Origin: Fructobacillus parabroussonetiae
Lineage (GTDB): Bacteria; Bacillota; Bacilli; Lactobacillales; Lactobacillaceae
Length of the DNA stretch: 64,000 nt
Reading direction: 5' to 3'
Assembly: GCF_018437265.1 (NCBI RefSeq)
Contig: NZ_JAAMFL010000007.1
Coordinates: 1 to 64,000, forward strand
Made by a program: the position numbers and the translations under genes. How positions within the stretch are numbered: the first letter of the stretch is position 1; each line of letters begins with the position of its first letter. Shown here in pieces: positions 6,995-15,659 of this stretch. The notes below the pieces were generated by a model. That model had not been told where the DNA came from and searched no databases. It was given only the letters and a program-made list of their open reading frames with translations.

Positions 6995-9256
6995 TTAGGA
7001 TTGAATCCGTCCCCGGTTGAGCACCTGTCTCAAAAGCCCGAAACGATTATATAGGTAGACCAAGGCCCCTGCCCCTACCAAAACGGCAAGAAAGGTAGCC
7101 AGACCAGCCCCTAGCTTGGAATTTGCAGAAAGCAAGAAGGCCGTCGAGAATTTGGTCGTCAAGTAGGCCAAAACCGCCATGATTGCAGAAGCCAAGTAAG
7201 CCAACAGCAAAGTCTTTTTCATGGCAGCAAAGGACAAGCGGTAATGCTTAACCAAGAAGGCCAGCATGGCATAGAGTGACCAACCAAGACCAAGGCCAGT
7301 CGCGATTAAGGCGCCCATCCCCTGGAAGAGGTAAATCAAGGGGATTTGGCTAACGACTTTGATGAGCAAGCCGTAGCCAAAAAAACGCATGACGACTTTG
7401 CCTTCAGACAGTGCCTGCAAGACAAAGGCCAGCAACATGAACAAGGCCATAATAATCGTCAACAAGGCCGAGAACTGCAAAAGATAAATTCCCGCCTGAG
7501 CCGTGTCATCAATTGGGTAGAAGAACTTGTAGAGCACGTCGGAAATGGCATACATCCCCAAAGCCGATGGCAACAAGACCAGCGCCGTCAGTTGCAGCGT
7601 CGCCACCAGCTGTTGCTTCAGTTCGGCCCCCGCCCCCGCCGCCTTCTTAGCAGCGAGGATTGGCAGCGCCGTTGCCGCAATTGACGTGGCAAAGGAAATC
7701 ACAATCATCACCAGCTTATTCGGGTTGGCGGAAAAAAGGGCAAATTGCACCTGCAGATTATCGGCATTGGTGTGGAAAAACGCCTTCATCAGTGGGAAGA
7801 AGGAATACTGGTCGACGAAGAGGAACAAGTTGGTCGAAGCCCCAATAATGACAAAGGGCCAAGACTCCTTCAAAATGTCTAAGACCAGCGACTGCGCCTT
7901 TTCCGGCTTAAAGAAGGACAGAAGGTTCGCCTTGGCTTTGGACTTTTTCTGGTAGACTAGGCTGCCGTTTGAAACCGGCTTGTCCGGGTGGAGCAAGTTC
8001 TTGTAGCGAATCCAGCCATAGGCCAGAACCAAAATGGCAAAGAGTGCCCCGATAAAGGCGGCAAAGGTCGCCTGCACGACGGCGCCCGTCCAGTTGGAGC
8101 TGTCATGGCCAAGGACCACCCAAGTAGCTAGCAACAGGTAAATAATCCGTCCAACCTGCTCGACAATCTCAGACAGGGCGGAAATATGCATCAATTGGTG
8201 GCCCTGGAAGATTCCCCGGACCATCGACATGGCTGGGAAAACGAACACGGCTGGTGCCAGTGAATGCAAGACGGGCACGACGTTTTCATTCCCGTTTGAT
8301 AGAACCGGCGCTGCCACGTAGAGCAAAAGGGCAAAGACCAGTCCCAGCAAGGTCCCAATTTGAAGCGATTGCTTGGTCAACGACCAGAGGCCGTCTTCAT
8401 CCTCTTTTGCAATTAACTGGGCCATGACTTTTGAAATCGCCGATGGGAAGCCAAAAGTGGCCACCGAGAGCAAGATTCCGTAAATGTTATAACCCTGAGA
8501 AAAAAGCGCGTTCGCCTGGTTGGCTGCCGCTCCCAGCATGGCCAACCAGGGCAAAATGAAGGCCGCCCCCAAGAGGCGGGAGACAATGTTTCCAAGGGAT
8601 AGCCAGAAAGAACCACGAACAAGGGCCTGGTTATCTTGATTCGTCTCCTTCGAACTCGTCGTAGCAATCGTGCTTTTCAAAGTGGTCGAGGCGGTCGCCG
8701 TCGCACTGCTGCTGACGGCAGCTGCCGCCTGGGCCGAAGCCGTTGCGGCCTTGGCATCGGCCACAAGGCGACTTGTGTCTTCTTCGTTGTCGGTGAGCGA
8801 AGGCTTAGCCTGATTGGTTCCTGCCTGATTGGTTTCCGCTTGCTTCGCTGGTGACGGCTCTGCTGGTTTCGTTTCGGCTGCTTGAACGCCTTCTGCTTCG
8901 ACTTGGCTGATGGCCTCTTCTTCATCGGCTGCTTGGTCGAAATTTTGCATGGGCCAGGCAGCCAGTGAACCTTCTGCCTTCTTTTCAGCTTCTTGCGCTG
9001 ACGGTTGTGGCTCACTTGCCCTAGTCGATACCTCGTGATCCGCAGCAGTGTTTTGCTGGCCGCGGGCGATCAACCGACGAACTTCCTCGTCGTCTTCTTT
9101 TTGTTTACGGGATTTAAAAAACGACCACTTACTCTCCTTTTTTGGCTGCAAGTTAATCTCGAGTTTTTCCAAAAGCTCTTCAGCCGTCAAATACTGCCCG
9201 TCAACTTCGGTCTGATTGACACGGCCGTTTGCTTGTTTTGGATCCTTCTGGGTCAT
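6995..9256 (-). CDS. MurJ/SpoVB-like polysaccharide or lipid II flippase with long acidic N-terminal extension
   Basis: A member of the MOP superfamily polysaccharide/lipid II exporters (the YtgP/SpoVB branch, which acts as MurJ in Gram-positive cocci). It probably moves undecaprenyl-linked precursors across the membrane. The protein has 753 residues against about 530-550 for typical relatives. The surplus is an N-terminal ~220-residue cytoplasmic segment rich in Glu, Ala, Gln, Ser and Thr, with repeated AETNQAGTNQA-type blocks. The membrane domain starts at LVRGSFWLSLGNIVSRLLGA and has about 12-14 hydrophobic segments; FGFPSAISKVMAQ is typical. The ATG at 9256 has AAGGAG 9 nt upstream. A TTG six codons upstream lies before that Shine-Dalgarno and is unlikely. 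It follows leuS by 73 bp and probably shares its transcript. The exact lipid substrate is inference. Confidence 0.82.
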   Translation of the reverse strand: MTQKDPKQANGRVNQTEVDGQYLTAEELLEKLEINLQPKKESKWSFFKSRKQKEDDEEVRRLIARGQQNTAADHEVSTRASEPQPSAQEAEKKAEGSLAAWPMQNFDQAADEEEAISQVEAEGVQAAETKPAEPSPAKQAETNQAGTNQAKPSLTDNEEDTSRLVADAKAATASAQAAAAVSSSATATASTTLKSTIATTSSKETNQDNQALVRGSFWLSLGNIVSRLLGAAFILPWLAMLGAAANQANALFSQGYNIYGILLSVATFGFPSAISKVMAQLIAKEDEDGLWSLTKQSLQIGTLLGLVFALLLYVAAPVLSNGNENVVPVLHSLAPAVFVFPAMSMVRGIFQGHQLMHISALSEIVEQVGRIIYLLLATWVVLGHDSSNWTGAVVQATFAAFIGALFAILVLAYGWIRYKNLLHPDKPVSNGSLVYQKKSKAKANLLSFFKPEKAQSLVLDILKESWPFVIIGASTNLFLFVDQYSFFPLMKAFFHTNADNLQVQFALFSANPNKLVMIVISFATSIAATALPILAAKKAAGAGAELKQQLVATLQLTALVLLPSALGMYAISDVLYKFFYPIDDTAQAGIYLLQFSALLTIIMALFMLLAFVLQALSEGKVVMRFFGYGLLIKVVSQIPLIYLFQGMGALIATGLGLGWSLYAMLAFLVKHYRLSFAAMKKTLLLAYLASAIMAVLAYLTTKFSTAFLLSANSKLGAGLATFLAVLVGAGALVYLYNRFGLLRQVLNRGRIQS

Positions 9257-9329
9257 GAATGGGTACTCCTTCAATATGTACCCGAGTAATCAATTTTGAC
9301 TACCCGGTTAAAGTCAACAGAGGGCAATA

Positions 9330-11762
9330 TTATTTCGCCACAATGTTAACAAATTTGCCAGGAATGGCAATAACTTTTTTAATGTCTAAGCCCTCGAGGT
9401 ACTTCTGGACTTTGTCATCGGCTTGCGCCGCTTTTTCCATATCTTCCTTGGAAGCATCAACCGGCATCACTTGCTTCGAGCGGACTTTACCGTTGACCTG
9501 GAAAATAATTTCCTTCTGGTCATCAACCAAGGCCTTCTCATCATAAGTTGGCCAAGCAACGTAAGCGATTGATTCCGTTGAGCCCGTCAACTTCGACCAA
9601 AGTTCTTCGGCCAAGTGTGGGGCAAAGGGAGCCAACAACTGAACAAAGCCTTCCATGTAGGCGGCAGGTCGCTGATCTTGCTTATAGACTTCGTTAACAA
9701 AGACCATTAACTGCGAAATCGCCGTGTTGAAGTGGAGGTTTTCCAAGTCTTCAGTCACCTTCTTGACCGTTTCGTTGTAGACCTTTTCCAAATCCTTTGA
9801 CGTTCCGGCCGTCAACTTGTCCGTCAACGTGCCATCTTCGTTTAGCAGCATGCGCCAAACACGGTCTAACCAACGGCGTGATCCCGTCACCCCTTCTTCA
9901 GACCATGGCTTGTTTTGTGTCAAAGGTCCCATGAACATTTCGTAAATACGCAGCGTGTCGGCGCCGTATTCATTCACGATGTCATCGGGGTTCACCACGT
10001 TACCCTTCGACTTGGACATCTTTTCGTGGTTTTCACCAAGGATCATCCCCTGGTTAACCAACTTGTGGAAAGGTTCCTTGTTTGGCACGAGTCCAAGGTC
10101 ATACAAGACCTTGTTCCAGAATCGAGCGTACAAGAGGTGCAAAACAGCGTGTTCGGCACCACCGACGTAGAGGTCGACGTTTTGCCAGTAGTCCAAGGCC
10201 TTTTTACCAGCCAAGGCATCCGGGTTCTTTGGATCCATGTAACGCAGGAAGTACCAAGAAGAGCCAGCCCACTGTGGCATCGTGTTCGTTTCACGGCGAC
10301 CCTTCACGCCGTCTTCACGGGTGACCGTCAACCAGTCCTTGGCATTGGCCAAAGGTGATTCCCCCGTTCCAGAAGGCTTCATTTCATCCTTGGTCAAGCG
10401 AGGCAAACGAAGGGGCAGTTCACTTTCGGGAACCAGCGATTGCGTGCCATCTTCCCAGTGAATAACGGGGATTGGCTCTCCCCAGTAACGCTGACGGGAG
10501 AAAATCCAATCACGGAGGCGGTAGTTGACTTTTTTAGCACCGGCATCGTGTTCTTCTAACCAGGCAATCATTTTGTCGATGGCTTCTTGCTTTCCCAAAC
10601 CATCCAAGAAGCCGGAGTTAATGTGGACCCCTTCGCCTGTATAGGCTTCCTTAGTCACATCGCCACCCTCGATCACGGGCTTAATTGGCAAATCAAACTT
10701 CGTGGCAAAGTCCCAGTCACGCTGATCGTGGGCAGGCACACCCATCACCATTCCGGTTCCGTATGAGGCCAGCACGTAATCAGCGATCCAGATTGGCAAC
10801 TTGTCGCCGTTTACCGGATTAATGGCGTAAGCCCCGGTGAAGACCCCGGACTTATCCTTGTTCAAATCCGTTCGTTCCAAGTCGGACTTCAAAGCGATTT
10901 GCTTCTGATAAGCCGTCACAGCTTCTTTTTGCTCTGGTGTGGTAATCGTATTGACCAAGTCATGTTCTGGCGCTAAGACGATGTAAGAAGCCCCAAACAA
11001 AGTGTCGGCACGAGTGGAGAACACTTCGATTTGATCATCGTCATGGTTTTCAATAGCAAAGCGAACCGTCGCCCCGACTGAACGGCCGATCCAGTTTCGT
11101 TGCTGTTCCTTGATGGCTTCTGGCCAATCCAAGTCATCCAAGTCGTCAATCAAGCGATCCGCGTAGGCCGTAATCTTCAAGACCCACTGCTTCATTGGCT
11201 TGCGGTAGACGGGGTAGCCACCACGTTCCGTCTTACCGTCAATGACTTCTTCATTGGCCACAACCAAGCCACCACCTGGAAAGTCCGGTGCCCAGTTAAC
11301 CATCATCTCATCTTCGTAAGCCAGCCCCTTCTTATAAAGCTGTTCGAAGATCCACTGTGACCACTTGTAGTACTCAGGGTCCGTCGTGTTAATTTCACGA
11401 TCCCAGTCGTAAGAAAAGCCAAGCGATTGGATTTGGTTTTTAAAAGTTTGAATGTTTTGGTTCGTAAAGGTTGCGGGATCATGGCCCGTCTTCAAGGCAT
11501 ACTGTTCAGCAGGCAAGCCAAAGGCATCCCAGCCCATTGGATGCAAGACATTAAAGCCTTGTGCCCGCTTGTAACGGGAGACGATATCCGTTGCCGTGTA
11601 CCCTTCTGGGTGACCAACGTGCAAACCCTGACCAGACGGATAAGGGAACATGTCTAAGACATAGTACTTATCCTTTGCGGCGTCTTCCGTTGCCTTAAAG
11701 GTCTTATTATCCTGCCAATAATGCTGCCACTTCTTTTCAATATTTTGGTGATCGTATCCCAT
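9330..11762 (-). CDS. leuS: Leucyl-tRNA synthetase
   Basis: It charges tRNA-Leu. The protein has 810 residues, the usual bacterial length. The class I signatures are [16 protein letters not shown] (HIGH region, ~41-56) and [10 protein letters not shown] (KMSKS, ~577-586). The inserted editing domain (~220-420) contains [12 protein letters not shown] and the conserved [15 protein letters not shown], and the C-terminal region ends [15 protein letters not shown]. The start ATG 11762 is the only one that leaves the HIGH region in its usual place. It is preceded by a T-box leader, so transcription responds to uncharged tRNA-Leu. The flippase gene follows downstream in the same direction. Confidence 0.98.
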   Translation of the reverse strand: MGYDHQNIEKKWQHYWQDNKTFKATEDAAKDKYYVLDMFPYPSGQGLHVGHPEGYTATDIVSRYKRAQGFNVLHPMGWDAFGLPAEQYALKTGHDPATFTNQNIQTFKNQIQSLGFSYDWDREINTTDPEYYKWSQWIFEQLYKKGLAYEDEMMVNWAPDFPGGGLVVANEEVIDGKTERGGYPVYRKPMKQWVLKITAYADRLIDDLDDLDWPEAIKEQQRNWIGRSVGATVRFAIENHDDDQIEVFSTRADTLFGASYIVLAPEHDLVNTITTPEQKEAVTAYQKQIALKSDLERTDLNKDKSGVFTGAYAINPVNGDKLPIWIADYVLASYGTGMVMGVPAHDQRDWDFATKFDLPIKPVIEGGDVTKEAYTGEGVHINSGFLDGLGKQEAIDKMIAWLEEHDAGAKKVNYRLRDWIFSRQRYWGEPIPVIHWEDGTQSLVPESELPLRLPRLTKDEMKPSGTGESPLANAKDWLTVTREDGVKGRRETNTMPQWAGSSWYFLRYMDPKNPDALAGKKALDYWQNVDLYVGGAEHAVLHLLYARFWNKVLYDLGLVPNKEPFHKLVNQGMILGENHEKMSKSKGNVVNPDDIVNEYGADTLRIYEMFMGPLTQNKPWSEEGVTGSRRWLDRVWRMLLNEDGTLTDKLTAGTSKDLEKVYNETVKKVTEDLENLHFNTAISQLMVFVNEVYKQDQRPAAYMEGFVQLLAPFAPHLAEELWSKLTGSTESIAYVAWPTYDEKALVDDQKEIIFQVNGKVRSKQVMPVDASKEDMEKAAQADDKVQKYLEGLDIKKVIAIPGKFVNIVAK

Positions 11763-11774
11763 GTCTTCTCCTTT

Positions 11775-12005
11775 TTAAATAAAAAAGCCCCACGTCAGCC
11801 CAAAAAGAGCTAACGTAGGGCGGTTGAAACCGCGGTCCCACCTACATTTTGCCAAAGTCGCCTCCGGTCTCAGTACCTTAACGCGGTATAACGGATTGAC
11901 TACTACCTTCACCAATCGCGCTTTCAACCGAGTTCATAACGTTGGTTGGCAAGCTTTCAGCCCCGCTTACTTTCTGATGCTCCGTCGTTACTACTAGTGT
12001 TGAAA
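11775..12005 (-). promoter_or_regulatory. T-box leader (tRNA-Leu responsive) of leuS
   Basis: The minus strand carries the T-box core AGGTGGGACCGCGG (about 11830-11843), the upstream GAAAGTAAGCGG and stem I elements, and a specifier loop where CTC (11932-11930, in GAACTCGG) reads as leucine. A terminator hairpin with GCCC(C)ACGT / ACGTAGGGC arms and a T-run (11773-11822) ends it. Charged tRNA leaves the terminator formed; uncharged tRNA-Leu stabilises the antiterminator. Confidence 0.93.
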
Positions 12006-12014
12006 AGTACTGTT

Positions 12015-12020
12015 ATTATA
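12015..12020 (-). promoter_or_regulatory. Extended -10 promoter of the leuS T-box unit
   Basis: The minus strand has TGGTATAAT (TG extension plus a consensus -10) just upstream of the leader. No clear -35 is present. The divergent methyltransferase gene has its own TATACT at 12033-12038 on the plus strand. Confidence 0.65.
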
Positions 12021-12068
12021 CCACAAGATTCGCTATACTAGCAGTAGAATTCATTGGAGGTGGCCTGA

Positions 12069-12611
12069 ATGGTCTTTTCAAACGAACGCTTCTTACAAAA
12101 CTTTTTAGAAAACGAAGTCAAGACCGGTATGTTGGTCGTGGACGGCTGTGCCGGGAATGGCCAAAAGACCCGTTTCTTAGCATCTCACGTTGGTTCCGAA
12201 GGGATGGTCCTTTCCTTCCACGAAGAACGCGAAGAAGCCAACAAAACCGCCGCTTCCCTTTTTATGGCTGGCTTACAAGATCGGGTCACCGTTGAAAACG
12301 GTCGTCTCTCAGCTGATGCCTTACGGCAGGAACTCGGCCGATTGACCAAGGTTGACTTGCTCCTTCTCGATTACAGCCAAAGTACAGCCGTCGACCGGCA
12401 CACCATAAACGATGAATGTGAAAGTGCCTGGCCGTTCTTAAAAGATGGCGGCCAACTCATTTTAGCCTTGCCCGTTACGGACAACCTTTCTTCTATTCAG
12501 CGAAGTGTCGTGACCGACTTTGAAGGGCCCTTCTCAGCGGCCTGTTTCACTGCAAAGGATGGGGCGACGTTGCTTTTTGAAAAGGAAAGCAGCAAAGAAG
12601 AAACCGTTTAA
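12069..12611 (+). CDS. YtqB/MnmM-like SAM-dependent methyltransferase
   Basis: A 180-residue class I Rossmann methyltransferase of the rRNA_methylase/YtqB family, whose characterised members (MnmM) methylate nm5(s2)U34 of tRNA. The SAM-binding motif is VVDGCAGNGQKTRFLA near residue 20 and the acidic motif is LSFHEEREEANKTA. After strand 4, LLLLDYSQSTAVDRH stands where the family usually has an NLGYLPGGDK-type loop. This copy is therefore divergent, and its exact substrate is uncertain. The Shine-Dalgarno GGAGGT is 8 nt before ATG 12069. It is divergent from leuS and followed by a small ORF with its own promoter. Confidence 0.75.
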   Translation: MVFSNERFLQNFLENEVKTGMLVVDGCAGNGQKTRFLASHVGSEGMVLSFHEEREEANKTAASLFMAGLQDRVTVENGRLSADALRQELGRLTKVDLLLLDYSQSTAVDRHTINDECESAWPFLKDGGQLILALPVTDNLSSIQRSVVTDFEGPFSAACFTAKDGATLLFEKESSKEETV

Positions 12612-12634
12612 TCAGGACTTAATCATCTCTGTTG

Positions 12635-12640
12635 TATAAT
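12635..12640 (+). promoter_or_regulatory. -10 element for the 44-residue protein gene
   Basis: A consensus TATAAT lies 32 nt upstream of ATG 12672; the -35 region is poor. Confidence 0.5.
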
Positions 12641-12671
12641 AAAAACAGTAAATCAAAGGAGTGACAAACCA

Positions 12672-12806
12672 ATGGCACGCATTGTTAATCAAGAAGAACA
12701 CCTCAATAACCCTTTGGAAGACTTCATTTCCTTCCCCGACCCCATTTCCGAAGAGGAAAAGAAGAACCGAGCTAAGGCGTTGGGTCAACAGAAGGACGAA
12801 AAATAA
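12672..12806 (+). CDS. Small acidic/charged 44-residue protein, unknown function
   Basis: The product starts MARIVNQEEHLNNP and ends ALGQQKDEK. It has no membrane segment or cysteine and a strongly charged C-terminal half (EEEKKNRAKA). It is supported as a real gene by a strong Shine-Dalgarno (AAAGGAG, 9 nt spacing), a TATAAT upstream and a perfect terminator starting 17 nt after the stop. I do not recognise the family. Small conserved proteins of this kind are common in lactobacilli. Confidence 0.65.
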   Translation: MARIVNQEEHLNNPLEDFISFPDPISEEEKKNRAKALGQQKDEK

Positions 12807-12823
12807 TTCAACAAACGCATCAA

Positions 12824-12858
12824 CAGGCGCTGGTATCAATATACCAGCGCCTGTTTTT
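12824..12858 (+). terminator. Strong intrinsic terminator
   Basis: A 13-bp perfect stem CAGGCGCTGGTAT / ATACCAGCGCCTG with a 4-nt loop, followed by TTTTTGT, ends the small-protein transcript. Confidence 0.95.
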
Positions 12859-12881
12859 GTATAAGGTAAAGATGATTGCTG

Positions 12882-13088
12882 TTATAAAATGGCCAGTTTC
12901 TTTAATTCATCATCTGATAAAAGATCATTATTCAGCACAATCGCGCGAGCATCAGGATAAATTGAGCCGTGCAGCGCCATTGGATCATCAAAATCGATAT
13001 TTTTTTCATCAATATATTTGGTTGCGTACTTAAAAGCAATCGATGGCTGCACGTTAAAAACAATTGACCAATCATAAAATTCTTCTGG
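12882..13088 (-). pseudogene. C-terminal remnant of an unidentified gene
   Basis: The minus strand stays open for 68 codons (PEEFYDWSIVFNVQ ... LNNDLLSDDELKKLAIL) before TAA at 12882. The composition is natural (acidic, helical), but no start codon or Shine-Dalgarno lies in frame upstream: the frame reaches a TGA inside the hairpin at 13119-13148. It looks like the tail of a gene whose 5' part has been deleted. Family not recognised. The DNA is more AT-rich than flanking genes. No complete gene lies between 12807 and 13240. Confidence 0.5.
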
Positions 13089-13112
13089 TCTTATTAAATA
13101 ACACGTTAAAAA

Positions 13113-13148
13113 TAAAAAAATCGCTCATATTTTTCAATACGAGCGATT
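13113..13148 (-). terminator. Hairpin with T-tract between tuf and the gene remnant
   Basis: The minus strand reads AATCGCTCGTAT - loop - ATATGAGCGATT followed by six or more T. It is a second intrinsic terminator about 100 bp beyond tuf, possibly the terminator of a short transcript or left over from the deleted gene. Confidence 0.75.
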
Positions 13149-13199
13149 CACTATATTATTTTCATAATAAGTCGAGTCGATTATTATCTTAAGACAAAA

Positions 13200-13231
13200 G
13201 AAAAAAGCCTGCCAAAGCAGACTTTTTTAAA
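13200..13231 (-). terminator. Intrinsic terminator of tuf
   Basis: The minus strand reads AAAAAAGTCTGC - TTTG - GCAGGCTTTTTT immediately after the tuf stop. Confidence 0.9.
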
Positions 13232-13240
13232 GCTAATGAA

Positions 13241-14428
13241 TTAGCCTTCGATTTCAGTAACCGTTCCGGCACCAACAGTGTGGCCACCTTCACGAACAGT
13301 AAACTTCAATCCCTTTTCAATGGCAACTGGTGCGATCAATTCAACGTCGAACGTTACTTGGTCACCAGGCATAACCATTTCTACGCCAGCAGGCAATTCC
13401 ACAACACCAGTAACATCAGTCGTGTGGAAGTAGAACTGTGGACGGTAGTTAGTGAAGAATGGCGTGTGACGGCCTCCTTCTTCCTTCGTCAAGACATAAA
13501 CTTCGGCCTTGAACTTCTTGTGAGTCTTGATTGAGCCAGGGGCTGCCAAAACTTGTCCACGTTCGATTTGGTCACGGTCAACACCACGGAGCAATGCACC
13601 GATGTTGTCACCAGCTTGTGCTTCGTCCAAAGTCTTACGGAACATTTCGATTCCAGTAACCGTCGTCTTTTGGATTTCATCCTTCAAACCAACGATTTCA
13701 ACTTCAGTACCAGTAGTCAAAACACCACGGTCAACACGACCAGAAGCAACAGTACCACGACCAGTGATCGTAAATACGTCTTCGACAGGCATCAAGAATG
13801 GCTTGTCATCTTCACGTGCAGGAGTTGGGATGTATTCGTCAACGGCCTTCATCAAGTCCAAGATAACTTGTTCTTGTTCCTTGTCGCCTTCCAATGCCTT
13901 CAAAGCTGATCCCTTGATTACAGGAATGTCATCGCCTGGGAAGTCATATTCTGACAACAATTCACGAACTTCCATTTCAACCAAGTCAACCAATTCTTCA
14001 TCGTCAACAAGGTCCGTCTTGTTCAAGAAGACAACCAAGTGTTCAACACCAACCTGGCGGGCAAGCAAGATGTGCTCACGCGTCTGTGGCATAGGACCAT
14101 CAGTTGCGGCAACAACAAGGATGGCACCATCCATTTGTGCGGCACCAGTGATCATGTTCTTAACGTAATCGGCGTGACCTGGGGCATCGATATGGGCGTA
14201 GTGACGTGTGTCAGTTTCGTATTCGATGTGGGACGTGTTGATCGTGATTCCACGTTCCTTTTCTTCAGGGGCGTTATCGATTTCAGCGAAATCAGTAGCC
14301 GTCTTTCCATCTTTTTCAGCCAATACCTTTGAGATAGCGGCAGTCAAAGTCGTCTTTCCGTGATCGACGTGACCGATAGTACCAATGTTAACGTGGGGCT
14401 TGTTACGTACGTATGTTTCCTTAGCCAA
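13241..14428 (-). CDS. tuf: Elongation factor Tu (TTG start)
   Basis: EF-Tu brings aminoacyl-tRNA to the ribosome as a GTP complex. The 395-residue protein is the standard length when read from the TTG at 14428, giving (M)[15 protein letters not shown]. Motifs are GHVDHGKTT (G1, ~19-27), DAPGHADY (G3), NKTD (G4) and SALK (G5), followed by the two beta-barrel domains ending [11 protein letters not shown]. The TTG is chosen because GGAGG lies exactly 8 nt upstream. An in-frame TTG five codons earlier overlaps that Shine-Dalgarno, and no ATG is available. It is transcribed alone from two tandem promoters between two terminators. Confidence 0.97.
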   Translation of the reverse strand: MAKETYVRNKPHVNIGTIGHVDHGKTTLTAAISKVLAEKDGKTATDFAEIDNAPEEKERGITINTSHIEYETDTRHYAHIDAPGHADYVKNMITGAAQMDGAILVVAATDGPMPQTREHILLARQVGVEHLVVFLNKTDLVDDEELVDLVEMEVRELLSEYDFPGDDIPVIKGSALKALEGDKEQEQVILDLMKAVDEYIPTPAREDDKPFLMPVEDVFTITGRGTVASGRVDRGVLTTGTEVEIVGLKDEIQKTTVTGIEMFRKTLDEAQAGDNIGALLRGVDRDQIERGQVLAAPGSIKTHKKFKAEVYVLTKEEGGRHTPFFTNYRPQFYFHTTDVTGVVELPAGVEMVMPGDQVTFDVELIAPVAIEKGLKFTVREGGHTVGAGTVTEIEG

Positions 14429-14486
14429 TGTAGTTTCCTCCAAAAATTTATCTCTCGGGTTGTACCCAAGAAAATCGTATGTTTAT

Positions 14487-14515
14487 ATTTTACAACGCTT
14501 GACCGATAAAAACAA
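14487..14515 (-). promoter_or_regulatory. Proximal tuf promoter P2
   Basis: The minus strand has TTGTTT, a 17-bp spacer and TAAAAT, with a start site about 50 nt before the TTG. Confidence 0.6.
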
Positions 14516-14553
14516 CCGTTACAAACGTTTTTCTGGCCGATGAGCCGAAATCA

Positions 14554-14582
14554 ATTATACTAAGTTCTTAAATTTTTGTAAA
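14554..14582 (-). promoter_or_regulatory. Distal tuf promoter P1
   Basis: The minus strand has TTTACA, a 17-bp spacer and TATAAT, the better of two tandem promoters. It gives a leader of about 115 nt. Confidence 0.85.
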
Positions 14583-14611
14583 CACCTTTTTATTGGTCAT
14601 TTTTACGCAAT

Positions 14612-14636
14612 CAAAAAAGGCCAAACGGCCTTTTCA
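14612..14636 (-). terminator. Intrinsic terminator of the TPR-protein gene
   Basis: The minus strand reads AAAAGGCC-GTTT-GGCCTTTTTT, 19 nt after the stop codon at 14656. Confidence 0.88.
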
Positions 14637-14655
14637 ACGGGGTAAATGAAACGCT

Positions 14656-15573
14656 TTAAGCAGCTCCTTGTTCCGCCAAGAATTGATGAACTCGCTGGTG
14701 AATGGCTGCTTGCTCGTCACTTTCAGGAAGCTCCCCTTCAAAGCGCTGCCCATTTAACATTGCCAGGTCTGCTTGCACCCAAGCAACCGGATCCGTCACG
14801 CGGTCAATTTGTGGAAAGAGCACATTCATTTCAAGATGCAGCTGATCTAAAAGCATCTGATATGCAACCGGATCTTCCTGTCCAACCATCTGATTGAGGT
14901 AATCACGAGCCGCCGAATAAACAGGGTCACGAACTGGCTTTGGATGATCACAGAGAACCGTCTGATAGCGTTTGCCATCAAGGTATAGATAATCCACCAC
15001 ACGGTGCAAGGAAAGGCATTGAATATCGGTCATTAATGAAACACGAATTAACGCCAAACAGTCCGGATCGAGCAATGCCTGACAGGCACCTTCTGAAAAT
15101 TCATCAACTGGCAACGAAAGGGCGTCTTGATAGACCTGCTGCTGGGTCAAGGCATCGTAAGCCGCAATGTGTCGAAAGCGCCGAGCCGTATCGGCAATCC
15201 AATCCCCTCTTTCGGCACGGGCCACATCCTCGGCTTCTTCAATGGTCTGAATCCGCCGCTCCTTATCAGCGTCTTCAATCGATTCAACGGCCATTCGCCT
15301 TGCCATAATGAAGTAACTAGCATCGAGACAAAGGTCAAAATAGAACTCGTAGTCCTTCTTTTGTCCCATGTATTCGCCCACGTACTCTTTGGCAATCGTT
15401 AAGGCAGAATCCGCCTGCCCGTTCTTTGATAGTGCACCAGCAAAAAGCTTGTTATTTTCGAAGGTTCGATCACTTTGATAGACTTTGCAAAGGGCATCTG
15501 CCGCCAGTTGAAAGTCACCGTCTTCAAGTGCCTGTAGACCTTTTTCTCTCAATTGTTCAATTTCAGTCATCAT
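14656..15573 (-). CDS. Cytoplasmic TPR-like helical repeat protein
   Basis: The protein has 305 residues, is soluble and acidic, and is almost entirely predicted helix. The N-terminal part (TEIEQLREKGLQALEDGD, LCKVYQSDRTFENNKLFAGA, ADSALTIAKEYVGEY) has the paired-helix periodicity of tetratricopeptide repeats. A central segment (~85-200) and a C-terminal one follow without enzymatic motifs. Such proteins act as scaffolds; no partner is indicated. The start is ATG 15573 or the next codon 15570, and the Shine-Dalgarno (GGTGA) is weak. It lies between rnjB and tuf with terminators on both sides, so it is monocistronic. Confidence 0.7.
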   Translation of the reverse strand: MMTEIEQLREKGLQALEDGDFQLAADALCKVYQSDRTFENNKLFAGALSKNGQADSALTIAKEYVGEYMGQKKDYEFYFDLCLDASYFIMARRMAVESIEDADKERRIQTIEEAEDVARAERGDWIADTARRFRHIAAYDALTQQQVYQDALSLPVDEFSEGACQALLDPDCLALIRVSLMTDIQCLSLHRVVDYLYLDGKRYQTVLCDHPKPVRDPVYSAARDYLNQMVGQEDPVAYQMLLDQLHLEMNVLFPQIDRVTDPVAWVQADLAMLNGQRFEGELPESDEQAAIHQRVHQFLAEQGAA

Positions 15574-15626
15574 AAATTCACCAATTATCACCAAATGAGC
15601 AACTTATCAATGAGTCAAAACAAAGT

Positions 15627-15653
15627 AAAAAAGACCCCCACGGGATCTTTTTT
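15627..15653 (-). terminator. Intrinsic terminator of rnjB
   Basis: The minus strand reads AAAAAAGATCCC-GTG-GGGGTCTTTTTT right after the rnjB stop. Confidence 0.88.
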
Positions 15654-15659
15654 CTACAA

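Noticed and set aside
8413-9015. Long alternative frames inside the flippase N-terminal region
   Set aside because: They arise from the biased Glu/Ala/Gln codons of the true frame, lack ribosome sites and have Arg/Lys-rich low-complexity products.
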